From contig NZ_JAKOIW010000005.1 of assembly GCF_022206305.1 (NCBI RefSeq), positions 62,001-126,000 on the forward strand: a DNA stretch of 64,000 bases, given 5' to 3'. A program made the position numbers and the translations under genes. The notes below the pieces were generated by a model, which saw only the letters and a list, made by a program, of their open reading frames with translations, searched no databases and was not told where the DNA came from. Positions 51,447 through 60,409 of the stretch are shown in pieces. The stretch comes from Gordonia sp. 'Campus' (lineage in GTDB: Bacteria; Actinomycetota; Actinomycetes; Mycobacteriales; Mycobacteriaceae). The stretch's first letter is position 1. The number at the start of each line of letters is the position of its first letter.

Positions 51447-51947
51447 TCAGAGACCGAGGTCGGACAAGCTCGGATGGTCGGCGGGGCGCGGCGCATTGCG
51501 GTCCCAGAAGAACTTTCGCTCATCGGCGTCGATGCGCACGTCGTTGATGCTGGCGTGACGGTGGGTCATCAGTCCATGCTCGTTGTACAGCCAGTTCTCG
51601 TTGCCGTAGGCGCGAAACCACTGACCCGAATCGTCGTGGTACTCGTACGCGAAGCGAACGGCGATGCGCTCGTCGCTGTGCGCCCACAGTTCTTTGATGA
51701 GTCGGTACTCGTGCTCGCGGTCCCACTTGTCGCTCAGGAACTCGATGATCTGATCGCGGCCGGTCACGAAGACCGAGCGGTTACGCCAGACGCTGTCGAT
51801 GGAGTATCCCTGCGCCACGATCTGCGGATCTCGGCTGTTCCAGGCGTCCTCGGCGAGCCGGGCCTTCGTGGCGGCCGACTCGTCGGTGAACGGTGGAACC
51901 GGGGGCTTGGTGGCGGTTGTCGTTTCGGGGGAGATGGGCGAGGCCAT
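51447..51947 (-). CDS. DUF1348 (NTF2-like) protein
   Basis: This 166-aa protein has the DUF1348 signature: [58 protein letters not shown] and a Trp/His-rich end ([12 protein letters not shown]). The fold is NTF2-like; no reaction is established. It is divergent from a TetR gene with three strong palindromes between, so it is the likely target of that regulator. Confidence 0.9.
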   Translation of the reverse strand: MASPISPETTTATKPPVPPFTDESAATKARLAEDAWNSRDPQIVAQGYSIDSVWRNRSVFVTGRDQIIEFLSDKWDREHEYRLIKELWAHSDERIAVRFAYEYHDDSGQWFRAYGNENWLYNEHGLMTHRHASINDVRIDADERKFFWDRNAPRPADHPSLSDLGL

Positions 51948-51990
51948 GGTCGTTTCCTGTCGATGACTGTGTCGGGGGAGGTGTCCTGCT

Positions 51991-52087
51991 CATGTAGACG
52001 AACCTGTCTACATGGACAAGACCGTAGGCCATGTAGACAGACTTGTCCACCTGGGTGCTGGAGACTGTGGACAGATCTGTCTACGAT
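51991..52087. promoter_or_regulatory. Array of three TGTAGAC/GTCTACA operators
   Basis: Site 1 (51991-52014) is a perfect palindrome: 9-bp arms CATGTAGAC and GTCTACATG around a 6-bp spacer. Site 2 (52030-52053) and site 3 (52064-52087) keep the spacing with partly degenerate arms. They cover the gap between the DUF1348 gene and the TetR gene and are probably its autoregulatory operators. Confidence 0.75.
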
Positions 52088-52093
52088 GGTGGC

Positions 52094-52684
52094 GTGAGCA
52101 TCGCCGACACCCTCGATCCGGACACCGATGTGCCGACCCTCCCGGCTCGGGAACGGATACTGGCCACCGCGTACCGGCTCTTCTATCGCGACGGCATCCG
52201 GGCGACCGGAATCGACAAGGTGATCGCCGAGGCAGGCGTCACCAAGGTGACCTTCTATCGACACTTTCCGAGTAAGGATGCGCTGATCCTGGCGTTCCTG
52301 GATCTGCGACATCGGCGCTGGATGGAGTGGTTCGTCGGCGCGCTCGACCGCCATGCTGCCGGCAATCGTCGCCGCCCCGCGGTGGTGTCGGCGATCGAGG
52401 AGTGGCTCACCGCGGACTCTTTCCGCGGTTGCGCTTTCATCAACAGCGTCAACGAGATCGGGGCCGATCTACCCGAGGTGTATGCCGTCACCGCTCGACA
52501 CAAGGCAGATATGGTCGCGGCCATCAAAGCGACTCTTCCGCCAGGTGCGAACCGCAACCGGACAGCACAAGCCCTCGGAGTGGCGGTCGACGGCGCGGTC
52601 GTGCAAGCGCAGTGGCACCGCGACGCCACCGCCGCGGTGAAAGGCCTGGCGACGATCGCCTCGACGCTGCTGCAGCCGGCGTGA
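52094..52684 (+). CDS. TetR-family regulator of the DUF1348 gene
   Basis: About 196 aa from GTG 52094. The helix-turn-helix is IRATGIDKVIAEAGVTKVTFYRHFPSKDALI. The C-terminal domain has ADSFRGCAFINSVNEIG, a block typical of the subgroup whose members contain a conserved Cys and respond to small reactive molecules. An in-frame ATG at 52043 exists but would place operator 3 inside the gene. Autoregulation and control of the divergent gene are likely. Confidence 0.87.
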   Translation: MSIADTLDPDTDVPTLPARERILATAYRLFYRDGIRATGIDKVIAEAGVTKVTFYRHFPSKDALILAFLDLRHRRWMEWFVGALDRHAAGNRRRPAVVSAIEEWLTADSFRGCAFINSVNEIGADLPEVYAVTARHKADMVAAIKATLPPGANRNRTAQALGVAVDGAVVQAQWHRDATAAVKGLATIASTLLQPA

Positions 52685-52751
52685 TCGGCTGAGGGGCGCG
52701 ATGCGCCTCAGGATCTCGAGGTAGGGCTGACGGTCGGCACCGGTGGCCCGG

Positions 52752-53411
52752 TCACCGCACCAGGTTGTCCGCCGCCCAGTTCATGTGATCGGCAACGGTC
52801 TGTCGGGCCGCCGCCGTGTCTCCGCTGTCGATCGCGTCGACCACCGCCATGTGGCGATCGGTGTCCATGTTGCCGAGCGCTCGATCAGTCCCGGCGTACA
52901 TGATCGACATCCGGATCGAACCCTCGAGCGAGGTCCACGAGTGCACGAGCGTCTCGTTGCCGGTGAGGCGGCACATCGTGCGGTGGAAGTCGAGGTCGGC
53001 CTCGATTCGCTCGTCGAGATTGTCGGCTCCCGCACTGGCCATGCGCGACAGGGTTTCTCGCAGTTCTTCTGCGACGAGACCGCGATCGGACCGGGCGGCG
53101 AGCTGGACGGCTGCGAGTTCCTCGAGCGCGGCGCGGACCGCGAAGATGTCGCGGATCTCTTTCTGATCGAGGCTGCGCACGGAGAGCCGGCCGCGCGGGC
53201 CCGACACCACCAGGCCCTCCTGTTGTAGCTGACGCATCGCCTCGCGCAGCGTCCCGCGACTGATACCCAGGCGCTCGGACAACTCGGTCTCGACGAGGGA
53301 GCTGCGGGGCCGGAGCTCCCCCCTGGTGATGGCGGTGCGCAGAGCTGCGACGGCCTGCTCCCGTAGATTGGTCCGCTGCAGACCCAGCAGGGCGCCCTTC
53401 TGGTCTGCCAT
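52752..53411 (-). CDS. GntR-family (FadR/FCD) regulator
   Basis: This 219-aa protein has an N-terminal winged helix (SSLVETELSERLGISRGTLREAMRQLQQEGLV) and C-terminal FCD helical domain (LDFHRTMCRLTGNETLV). His residues in the FCD domain suggest a metal-dependent effector pocket, as in sugar-acid sensors. ATG 53411 has an AGGAGG site. It lies beside a transketolase-carrier-isomerase cluster and shares GTTGACTG words with that cluster's promoter, so it probably controls it. Confidence 0.88.
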   Translation of the reverse strand: MADQKGALLGLQRTNLREQAVAALRTAITRGELRPRSSLVETELSERLGISRGTLREAMRQLQQEGLVVSGPRGRLSVRSLDQKEIRDIFAVRAALEELAAVQLAARSDRGLVAEELRETLSRMASAGADNLDERIEADLDFHRTMCRLTGNETLVHSWTSLEGSIRMSIMYAGTDRALGNMDTDRHMAVVDAIDSGDTAAARQTVADHMNWAADNLVR

Positions 53412-53423
53412 CACCGTCCTCCT

Positions 53424-53460
53424 GTCGACAACAAGGGTGTTGACTGCTGTTTGTTGACAT
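53424..53460. promoter_or_regulatory. GntR autoregulatory region with TGTTGAC words
   Basis: The GntR upstream region contains GTCGACAACA, TGTTGACTG and TTGTTGACA within 37 bp. The GTTGACTG word also occurs in the palindrome at 56860-56887. Confidence 0.5.
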
Positions 53461-53506
53461 GAGTGTACGTGCATGGCGTGCCCAGAAGGGCGATGGCGGT
53501 CGTCGG

Positions 53507-54493
53507 TCAGAGTTCGGCGAGAACGCGTGCCTCGATGCTGGCGGTGGACAGGCCGTACCGGTGGTGCAGGGTCGGCAGCGCGCCGGCGTCGAGGAACTCG
53601 TCGGGCAACGCGATGGCCCCGACCTGGACGCCCAGTCCGCGCTCGACGATCGCCGAGGCGACGGTCTCGAACAACCCACCCACGCGCGTGTGGTTCTCCA
53701 GCGTGTAGGCGCGGCGACCCTTCGCCAGTTCCCCGAGCACGGTCTCGGAGTCGAACGGTTTGATGGTCGGCGTGTGGACGACGCTCACGTCCACGTTGTG
53801 CCGTTCGAGCTGTTCGGCGGCTTGCAATGCACGCATGGTCATCAACCCCGAGGAGACGAACACGACGTCGTTGCCGGGACGAAGCACCTTGGCCTTGCCG
53901 AGCTCGAAGGTGTAGTCGTACTCGTCGAGAACCGTCGCCACCTTGCCGCGCAGCAGGCGGAGATACGACGGCCCGGGCGCCGCCGCCAGTTGCGGCACAG
54001 CCTGTTCCAGGTCGACCGAGTCACACGGGTCGACGATCGTCAGGTTCGGCATGCCGCGGAAGATCGCCATGTCCTCGGTGGCCTGATGACTCGGACCGTA
54101 ACCCGTTGTGAGGCCGGGCAATCCGCCTACGATGTTGACGTTCAGGTTCGGCTCGGCGATGTCCAAGCACAGGAAGTCGTAGGCGCGGCGCGCGGCGAAG
54201 ACCGAGTAGGTCGACGCGAACGGGATGAGGCCTGTCTCGGCCATACCGGCCGCGGCGCCGAACAGGAGTTGCTCGGCCATGCCCATCTGGAAGAAGCGGT
54301 CCGGCATCGCCTGGGCGAGGATGTGCATGTCGGTGTACTTGGCGAGGTCGGCACTGAGGCCGACGATCCGCGGGTCGGACTCCGCGGCGCGGACGAGCGC
54401 ATGGCCGAACGGCGCCGTGACGGTGCGCTGGCCGGGGTCGACGAACGAGGCGATCATCGCCGAGGTCTTGAGTTTCGGTGCGGTGGTGGTCAT
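53507..54493 (-). CDS. Transketolase-like protein, C-terminal subunit
   Basis: This 328-aa protein corresponds to the pyrimidine-binding and C-terminal domains of a split transketolase. Blocks: PFGHALVRAAESDPRIVGLSADLAKYTDMH, QMGMAEQLLFGAAAGMAETG, YGPSHQATEDMAIFRGMPN and VDVSVVHTPTIKPFD. It follows the N-terminal subunit by 1 bp. Split transketolases of this type often serve sugar or cyclitol catabolism rather than the central pentose pathway. Confidence 0.88.
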   Translation of the reverse strand: MTTTAPKLKTSAMIASFVDPGQRTVTAPFGHALVRAAESDPRIVGLSADLAKYTDMHILAQAMPDRFFQMGMAEQLLFGAAAGMAETGLIPFASTYSVFAARRAYDFLCLDIAEPNLNVNIVGGLPGLTTGYGPSHQATEDMAIFRGMPNLTIVDPCDSVDLEQAVPQLAAAPGPSYLRLLRGKVATVLDEYDYTFELGKAKVLRPGNDVVFVSSGLMTMRALQAAEQLERHNVDVSVVHTPTIKPFDSETVLGELAKGRRAYTLENHTRVGGLFETVASAIVERGLGVQVGAIALPDEFLDAGALPTLHHRYGLSTASIEARVLAEL

Positions 54494-54494
54494 T

Positions 54495-55391
54495 TCAGGC
54501 CTTTGTGATGTTCGATGAGAAGCGTTCGGTCAGTTGGTCTCGGCAGATCTGCCACTCGTGCTCCTCGATCCGCATGAAGTGCGCCTTCTCGCGATCCTCG
54601 AGGATTGTCGCGCCGTAGCCGACCTTGGTGTCGCAGATGACGATCGACGGTGTCCCGCGCGGGGTGGCCCGGGATGCCACGTCGTCGAACGCGTCGAGAA
54701 GTGCGACCGGATCGTTGCCGTTGACCCGGCGTACGTACCAGCCGGCAGCTTCCCATTTCTGTTCGACCGGTTCGATGTTCAGAATCCCGGCCGTCGGGCC
54801 GTCGGCCTGCAGCGCGTTCATGTCGACCATCGCGATGAGGTTGCCCAGCTGATGGTGATGGGCGCCCATCGCGGCCTCCCACGTCGACCCTTCGTCGAGT
54901 TCGCCGTCGGACAGGAAGTTGAAGATGCGGGATTCCGAGTTCTGGTGGCGCAAGCCGAGGGCCATGCCGACCGCCACGGTCAGTCCGTGGCCCAGCGAGC
55001 CCCCGGAGATCTCCATTCCCGGTGTGTACGAGGCCATCCCGGACATGGGAAGACGGGAGTCGTCGGCGGCGTAGGTGAGGAGTTCGTCGGTCTCGATGAT
55101 CCCCGCCGCGGCGAGTGCGGCATAGAGGCCGATGGCGTAATGCCCGGTGGACAGCAGGAAGCGGTCGCGTTCGGTCCAGTGGGGGTCGGTCGGGCGGTGT
55201 CGGAGCTGGCTCGCATAGACGGTCGCGAGGATGTCGGCGGCGCCGAGCGCCTGGCCGACATATCCCTGCCCCTGGACCTCACCCATGTCGATGACATGGT
55301 GGCGCATCCGGTAGGCGAAGTCGGTGACCTCGGCGAGGCGGTCGGTGGGGTCGATCTCGATGTCGACGGCGGTGTGGGAGGTGACAGTCAC
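54495..55391 (-). CDS. Transketolase-like protein, N-terminal TPP-binding subunit
   Basis: This 298-aa protein is the TPP-binding half. The TPP motif is SDGELDEGSTWEAAM with a later Asn in VDMNALQ; phosphate-pocket His are in LSTGHYAIGLYAAL and GGSLGHGLTVAVGMALG. The GTG at 55391 overlaps the carrier stop by 4 nt and has AAGGAA. Together with the C-terminal subunit it forms one functional transketolase domain set. Confidence 0.88.
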   Translation of the reverse strand: MTVTSHTAVDIEIDPTDRLAEVTDFAYRMRHHVIDMGEVQGQGYVGQALGAADILATVYASQLRHRPTDPHWTERDRFLLSTGHYAIGLYAALAAAGIIETDELLTYAADDSRLPMSGMASYTPGMEISGGSLGHGLTVAVGMALGLRHQNSESRIFNFLSDGELDEGSTWEAAMGAHHHQLGNLIAMVDMNALQADGPTAGILNIEPVEQKWEAAGWYVRRVNGNDPVALLDAFDDVASRATPRGTPSIVICDTKVGYGATILEDREKAHFMRIEEHEWQICRDQLTERFSSNITKA

Positions 55392-56767
55392 AGCAGTTCC
55401 TTGGTGGGATGGGAGACAGAAGGGCGTTCGTCGACATGGTCGTGTTCAGCTGCATTGCGGTGCGCGTCGGCGACCAGGCGGCGCTGTTCGGGGCCCCACG
55501 TCTCGCGGGTCATCAGCGCGGCGACGAGCCCGATCGCGGCGTAGGAGGCGAACAACAGGGCGGGTCCGACCCACCCGAGCCAGATGAAGAGCAGGGTCGT
55601 GATGAAGGGCGTGAAGCCGGAGACCATGGCCGAGATCTGGTAGGCGAGGGAGGCTCCCGAGGCGCGGCGCGCGGCGTCGAACAGTTCGGGGAACCACGCG
55701 CCCTGCGCACCGGCAAGAGCGTTCTGGCAGACCGCATAGGACAGGACGATCGTCGCCGCGATGAACAAGATCAAGCCTGTGTTGACCAGCAGGAACATCG
55801 GGATCGCGAAGAGTACGGCGAACGCGCAGACGCCGATGTAGACGGGACGCCGACCGACCTTGTCGGTCAGTGTCGCCCACCCGACGGTGGCCCCCACACC
55901 GATCGCAGAGGCGATACACAGAGACGTCAGGGTCTCGCTCTTGGTGGCGAGTTCCTCGCTGTGCAGGTACGAGATCATGTAGGTGATCGACACCGCGTAA
56001 CCGGCGGTTTCGGCGACGCGAAGTCCGATGCCGCGCAGGATGTCTCGCCAATCGTGCTTGATGGACTCGATGACCGGGGACTTCTCGACCCGGCCGGAGT
56101 CCTTGACCTCCTCGAACACCGGGGATTCGGGGACCTTGGCCCGGATGATCAGCCCGACCGCGACCAGCACGATGCTGGCCAGGAACGGCACCCGCCAGGC
56201 CCAGTCGCCACCGAGGTGGACGCTGCCGAGGAACACCAGATTGGCCAGCAGCAATCCCACGGGGAACCCGGCCTGCACGATACCGGTGTATTTGCCCTTC
56301 GAGCGCCACGGCGCGTGTTCGTAACTCATCAGAATCGCGCCACCCCATTCGGCGCCGAAGGCGAGGCCCTGCACGATCCGCACGATGACCAGGAGGATCG
56401 GGGCGATCACGCCGACCTGGGCGTAGGTCGGGAGCAGGCCGATGACGAAGGTCGCCAGGCCCATCACGATCAGCGAGGCGACGAGGACGGGTTTACGCCC
56501 GACGCGGTCACCGAGGTGCCCGCCGATGATGCCGCCGATGGGGCGGGCGGCGAACCCGACGCCGAGTGTGGCAAATGCCGCGAGCGTGCCGGCCACCGAA
56601 CTCTGTCCGGGGAAGAACGCAGTGCCGAAGTACAGCGCTGCAGCCGTACCGAAGCCGATGAAGTCGTAGGTCTCGATCACGGCGCCGACCGAGGAGCCGA
56701 CGGCGACGCGTTTTGCGTCCGGCGTGCCCTCGATCGGGCCGCGCATCTGGAGTGCCGCTGTCGTCAT
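55388..56767 (-). CDS. MHS-family (metabolite:H+ symporter) MFS transporter
   Basis: This 459-aa twelve-helix carrier begins with the MHS signature SSVGAVIETYDFIGFGTAAALYF. It continues with the loop 2-3 motif GGIIGGHLGDRVGRKPVLVASL and VQGLAFGAEWGGAILMSYEHAP. Relatives import dicarboxylates, shikimate, proline/betaine or aromatic acids. It is first in the leftward operon with the transketolase subunits and presumably takes up the substrate of that cluster. The start lies 92 bp from the shared palindrome. Confidence 0.92.
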   Translation of the reverse strand: MTTAALQMRGPIEGTPDAKRVAVGSSVGAVIETYDFIGFGTAAALYFGTAFFPGQSSVAGTLAAFATLGVGFAARPIGGIIGGHLGDRVGRKPVLVASLIVMGLATFVIGLLPTYAQVGVIAPILLVIVRIVQGLAFGAEWGGAILMSYEHAPWRSKGKYTGIVQAGFPVGLLLANLVFLGSVHLGGDWAWRVPFLASIVLVAVGLIIRAKVPESPVFEEVKDSGRVEKSPVIESIKHDWRDILRGIGLRVAETAGYAVSITYMISYLHSEELATKSETLTSLCIASAIGVGATVGWATLTDKVGRRPVYIGVCAFAVLFAIPMFLLVNTGLILFIAATIVLSYAVCQNALAGAQGAWFPELFDAARRASGASLAYQISAMVSGFTPFITTLLFIWLGWVGPALLFASYAAIGLVAALMTRETWGPEQRRLVADAHRNAAEHDHVDERPSVSHPTKELL

Positions 56768-56859
56768 CGCGCACCCCTCCTTCGAGTAGATGGGTCAAGT
56801 TTCTCAGTGAGCGTTGGGCCGCAACAACCACGAGTGTGACCCGACACACTTTCATTGTC

Positions 56860-56887
56860 AACAGTCAACGGTTGGCGGTTGACTGTT
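56860..56887. promoter_or_regulatory. Operator palindrome between carrier and isomerase operons
   Basis: Perfect 10-bp arms AACAGTCAAC (56860-56869) and GTTGACTGTT (56878-56887) enclose an 8-bp spacer. A further GGTCAACG half-site follows. It lies midway between the divergent operons and shares its word with the GntR upstream region. The rightward -10 may be TTAATGT just after it. Confidence 0.72.
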
Positions 56888-56935
56888 AGTTGGTCAACGA
56901 TTAATGTGGTCCGCATCACGACAAGGAGACAGGCG

Positions 56936-57817
56936 ATGCGCCATCCACGACTCGGCTGTTCGACGATCACGTTTCGTCGACTCGACCTCCATCGAGCCCT
57001 CGAGACGATTGCCGGTAGAGGCTTTCGAGAGGTCGACCTGGGTTCACTGCCTGCCGTGTGCGAGCACGTCCCGCTCGCGCTCGACGAACAGGCGCGATCT
57101 CGAGTTGCCCGGACAGTCCGGGACAGTGGACTCGCGGTGCGCTCGATCAATGCCGACATCGGTGACCTGAACCGTCCGGTCTCCGCGAGCGAACTGGACG
57201 CCTCCCGCGCGCACCTTCATGAACTGTTGACCCTCGCCGCCGCGGTGGGAGCGACTGCCCTGGTCCTGCCGAACGGGGCGTTGTCGCATGAACCGGTCGA
57301 AACGCTCACCGCCGATCTCGACCGGGTGGCCGGCCGGCTGGCCGAGGCCGCCGAGACCGCCGAGGACTACGGGATCGGGTTGTGGACCGAGTCCCTGCAC
57401 GTCCACCGGTTGTGCTGTACGGCCGAACGCGCATTGGCCCTCGTCGCCCGACTCGATGGCAGCCCGGTCCGTCACGTCGTGGATTTCAGCCACGTCGTCG
57501 CCTCCGGAACGGGGCTGACCGAGACGATCGACGCGTACGGTGACCGCACCGCCCACGTCCATCTCCGCGACGCGACCCGAGGCCTCGTCTCCGATCTGCC
57601 CGACCCCCTGATGCCAGGCAACATCAATCTCAGTATCGGGCGGGGCGAGGTCGACTTCGAGCAGGGTCTGATCGCGTTGCAACGCAATGCCTTCGACGGT
57701 CATTTCACCCTCGAATTGGAGACGCACGACGTGCCCGAGGGTGCGCGCGCATCAGCAACCGCCGCGGCGGCCGACACCATCGAATCGCTATTGAACCTGC
57801 ATCCCGCCAACACCTGA
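56936..57817 (+). CDS. Sugar phosphate isomerase/epimerase-like TIM barrel 2
   Basis: This 293-aa xylose isomerase-like barrel has LGCSTITFRRLDLHRALETI, then GFREVDLGSLP, a metal-ligand Glu in GLWTESLHVHRLC, Asp-His in VVDFSHV, HVHLRDATRG and FTLELETHD. The set of Glu, Asp, His and Glu ligands is complete. ATG 56936 has an AAGGAGA site; upstream in-frame ATG 56855 would run through the operator. Co-transcribed with an SDR and divergent from the carrier-transketolase operon; a sugar or cyclitol pathway is plausible. Confidence 0.85.
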   Translation: MRHPRLGCSTITFRRLDLHRALETIAGRGFREVDLGSLPAVCEHVPLALDEQARSRVARTVRDSGLAVRSINADIGDLNRPVSASELDASRAHLHELLTLAAAVGATALVLPNGALSHEPVETLTADLDRVAGRLAEAAETAEDYGIGLWTESLHVHRLCCTAERALALVARLDGSPVRHVVDFSHVVASGTGLTETIDAYGDRTAHVHLRDATRGLVSDLPDPLMPGNINLSIGRGEVDFEQGLIALQRNAFDGHFTLELETHDVPEGARASATAAAADTIESLLNLHPANT

Positions 57818-57843
57818 ACATCGCTACAGCAAGGAGATTGACC

Positions 57844-58614
57844 ATGACCATCACGCGCACCGCCGTCATCACCGGCGCCGCATCCGAGTCCGGACTGGGT
57901 CGCGCGACTGCCGCGCGCTACGCCGAGGACGGCTGGGCCATCGTCGTTCTCGATCTCGACGGCGAGAGCTCGGCCAAGGTCGCCGCCGAGATCGGCAACG
58001 CCTACGACGTTCCCGCATTCGGCGCCGCCATCGACGTCGCCGACGAGTCTTCGGTCGCACGAGCCCACGAGGCCATCGCGACCGAGGTCGCCTCGGGCGC
58101 ACTGCCACCGGTCGGCGCGCTCGCCAACATCGCCGGCATCACCTCACCCGTTCCGTTCCTGGAGACCACGGTCGACCTGTGGAACAAGGTGATGGCCGTC
58201 AACGCCACCGGCACCTACCTCGTCACGAAGGCATTCCTGCCGGACATGATCGAGAACCGGTGGGGCCGGATCGTCAACATGTCGTCGGTGTCCGCGGAAC
58301 GTGGCGGCGGCGTGTTCGGCAAGGTTCCCTATTCGTCGGCCAAGGCCGCAGTCCTCGGTTTCACCAAGAGCCTCGCGCGCGAACTCGGCGATTGCGGAGT
58401 CACCGTAAACGCGGTCGCACCGGGCGCAGCAGACACCGCCATCCGGGTCGGTAGCACCTCCGAGCAGGAGGCGGCCATTGCCGCGAGCATCCCGCTGGGC
58501 CGCGTCGCCACGACTCGCGAGGTCGCCTCGGTCATCACCTTCCTCAGCTCCGAGGACGCCGCCTACCTCACCGGCACCACCATCGACATCAACGGCGGAA
58601 GCCACATGCACTGA
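57844..58614 (+). CDS. Short-chain dehydrogenase/reductase
   Basis: This 256-aa SDR has TGAASESGLG, a cofactor loop two residues longer than TGxxxGxG, ANIAGITSP in place of NNAG, catalytic Ser in MSSVSA and Tyr-x3-Lys in PYSSAKAAVL. ATG 57844 has AAGGAG 7 bp upstream. It is 26 bp after the isomerase gene and probably oxidises or reduces the same carbohydrate-like compound. Confidence 0.88.
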   Translation: MTITRTAVITGAASESGLGRATAARYAEDGWAIVVLDLDGESSAKVAAEIGNAYDVPAFGAAIDVADESSVARAHEAIATEVASGALPPVGALANIAGITSPVPFLETTVDLWNKVMAVNATGTYLVTKAFLPDMIENRWGRIVNMSSVSAERGGGVFGKVPYSSAKAAVLGFTKSLARELGDCGVTVNAVAPGAADTAIRVGSTSEQEAAIAASIPLGRVATTREVASVITFLSSEDAAYLTGTTIDINGGSHMH

Positions 58615-58712
58615 CGCACGGCAGCGCGTCGACTCGTCGCCGGTAACGGCGTATGGACCCGAGTCCACCCACGGGTCTCGTCCCGTTCATCCGAGCCCCG
58701 CATTGTGCTGAC

Positions 58713-59291
58713 ATGAACCGTGTGAGTGGGGACGGTCAGCTGCTTCGTGAACTCGTCGCGGCCGTCGCTGCGGGTGATCGGATTGCGTTCACCGAGCTGT
58801 ATGACCTGACCAGTTCCCGCATCTATGGGTTGGCCGTGCGGATCGTGCGCGACCGGCACTACGCCGAAGAAATCGTGCAGGAAGCCTTCCTGCAGTACTG
58901 GCTGAACGCCGGCGACTACTCCCCTGCTCGCGGATCGGTGATCACCTGGATGATGACCATCGCGCACCGCCGTGCTGTCGATCGGGTCCGCGTCGAATCC
59001 ATGCAGGCCGAACGCATCTCCGAGTACGGGGTGCAGTCTGTCGAGCCTGAGGAGCCCCGCAACCTTCCCCTCGAGGCTGTGATGGCCGCCGATGAGGTGG
59101 TGGCTCTGCATTCCTGCCTCGAACGGCTCACCGACCTGCAACGCGGGTGTATCGAGATGTCGTACTTCCGCGGTCTGACCTACCCGCAGGTCGCCGAACG
59201 CCTCGGCACACCACTACCCACAGCGAAGTCCCGAATCCGCGACGGGTTGCGCACTCTGCGGGCGTGCATGACCGCAGATGACCACACGTGA
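58713..59291 (+). CDS. ECF sigma factor, SigK-like
   Basis: This 192-aa extracytoplasmic-function sigma factor has region 2 (FTELYDLTSSRIYGLAVRIVRDRHYAEEIVQEAFLQYW with the usual AHRRAVDRVR) and region 4 (LTDLQRGCIEMSYFRGLTYPQVAERLGTPLPTAKSRI), closest to mycobacterial SigK. SigK is normally followed by its membrane anti-sigma RskA. Here the next gene is a convergent acyl-CoA dehydrogenase, so no anti-sigma is adjacent. ATG 58713 is preferred on family length; ATG 58653 is an alternative that adds 20 residues. Confidence 0.87.
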   Translation: MNRVSGDGQLLRELVAAVAAGDRIAFTELYDLTSSRIYGLAVRIVRDRHYAEEIVQEAFLQYWLNAGDYSPARGSVITWMMTIAHRRAVDRVRVESMQAERISEYGVQSVEPEEPRNLPLEAVMAADEVVALHSCLERLTDLQRGCIEMSYFRGLTYPQVAERLGTPLPTAKSRIRDGLRTLRACMTADDHT

Positions 59292-59334
59292 TGCGCCGGC
59301 GAGTCTTGCGGCTTCACCGTCGCCTCCGCCACGC

Positions 59335-60402
59335 TCAGCCGGCGACAGAGCCGTCCACGAGTGCGGCCGCGACCGTCTCGATGTGCTGTTCGACGTCGCC
59401 CCACAGCAACTGGTTCGTCTTCGCACGCCGGAAGTAGTGGTGCAACGGGTGTTCCCAGGTGAAGCCGATGCCGCCATGTACCTGGATCGACTCCTCGGCC
59501 GCGAACATCGCCGCGCGGGAGGCCAGGACACGCGCGGTGGCCGCGGCGACCGCGAGTTCCCCGTCGTCCCGTACGTCGGCCGTGGACGCGTCGAGCATGG
59601 CGGCCTCCGCGAGCTCGATCGCCACGAGCATGTCGACCAACCGGTGCTTGATCGACTGGAACGACCCGATGATGCGGTCGAACTGGGTGCGGTGCTTGCA
59701 GTAGTCCGCCGACATGTCCAGGCACGCACGCGCGGCCCCGACCTGTTCGGCCGCCACCGCGATCATGGCGATCGACCGGACGCGCGCCAGCTCGGTCTCG
59801 ACGCTCGGACCGGAGACGCGTCGTGCCACAACGCCGTCGAACTCGACGCGTGCGAGTTCTCGTGTCAGATCCAGGGTTTCGAGCTCGGTCCGACGCAACC
59901 CGGCGGTATCGGCGGTCAGCACCCCCAGCACGGTTCCCGATTCGGTTGCCGCCACCACCACGAGCACGTCGGCGCGCGCGCCGTCGACGACGGCGTGCTG
60001 AGCACCGTCGAGAACCAGTGTGTCGTCGTTCCGTACGACGGCGCGCACGTCAGAGGTGGTGATACCGGGGCCGCTCACCAGCGCTGCGACACGGTCACCG
60101 GAAGCGATGTCACCCAGCACGTCTCGTGCGGCATCGGAACCGGCGAGCAACAGGGCGTGGCCGGCGAGCACCACCGACGACAGGTACGGCGCCGTGGCCA
60201 TCGTCCGGCCGAGCTCGGACATCACGACGGCGACGTCCTTGAGACCGGACTCGGCGCCACCGACGTCCTCGGGGAACGGAATCCCGGTGAGCCCCATCGC
60301 CCTGAGCGACTCCCATACGTCGGTGCCCGGGGCGGTGTCGTCCCACGCATCCGCGAGGGCATCGCGCAGATCCCGCTGTTCGACCGTCAATTCGAGAGGC
60401 AT
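59335..60402 (-). CDS. Acyl-CoA dehydrogenase, short beta-type, second pair
   Basis: This 355-aa short acyl-CoA dehydrogenase has MGLTGIPFPEDVGGAESG, RTQFDRIIGSFQSIKHRLVDML and the ending QVHGGIGFTWEHPLHHYFRRAKTN. It lies 7 bp after the alpha-type gene at 60410, which supports an alpha2-beta2 enzyme of the FadE-pair type. It is a paralogue of the gene at 30382. Confidence 0.9.
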   Translation of the reverse strand: MPLELTVEQRDLRDALADAWDDTAPGTDVWESLRAMGLTGIPFPEDVGGAESGLKDVAVVMSELGRTMATAPYLSSVVLAGHALLLAGSDAARDVLGDIASGDRVAALVSGPGITTSDVRAVVRNDDTLVLDGAQHAVVDGARADVLVVVAATESGTVLGVLTADTAGLRRTELETLDLTRELARVEFDGVVARRVSGPSVETELARVRSIAMIAVAAEQVGAARACLDMSADYCKHRTQFDRIIGSFQSIKHRLVDMLVAIELAEAAMLDASTADVRDDGELAVAAATARVLASRAAMFAAEESIQVHGGIGFTWEHPLHHYFRRAKTNQLLWGDVEQHIETVAAALVDGSVAG

Positions 60403-60409
60403 GGTGCTC

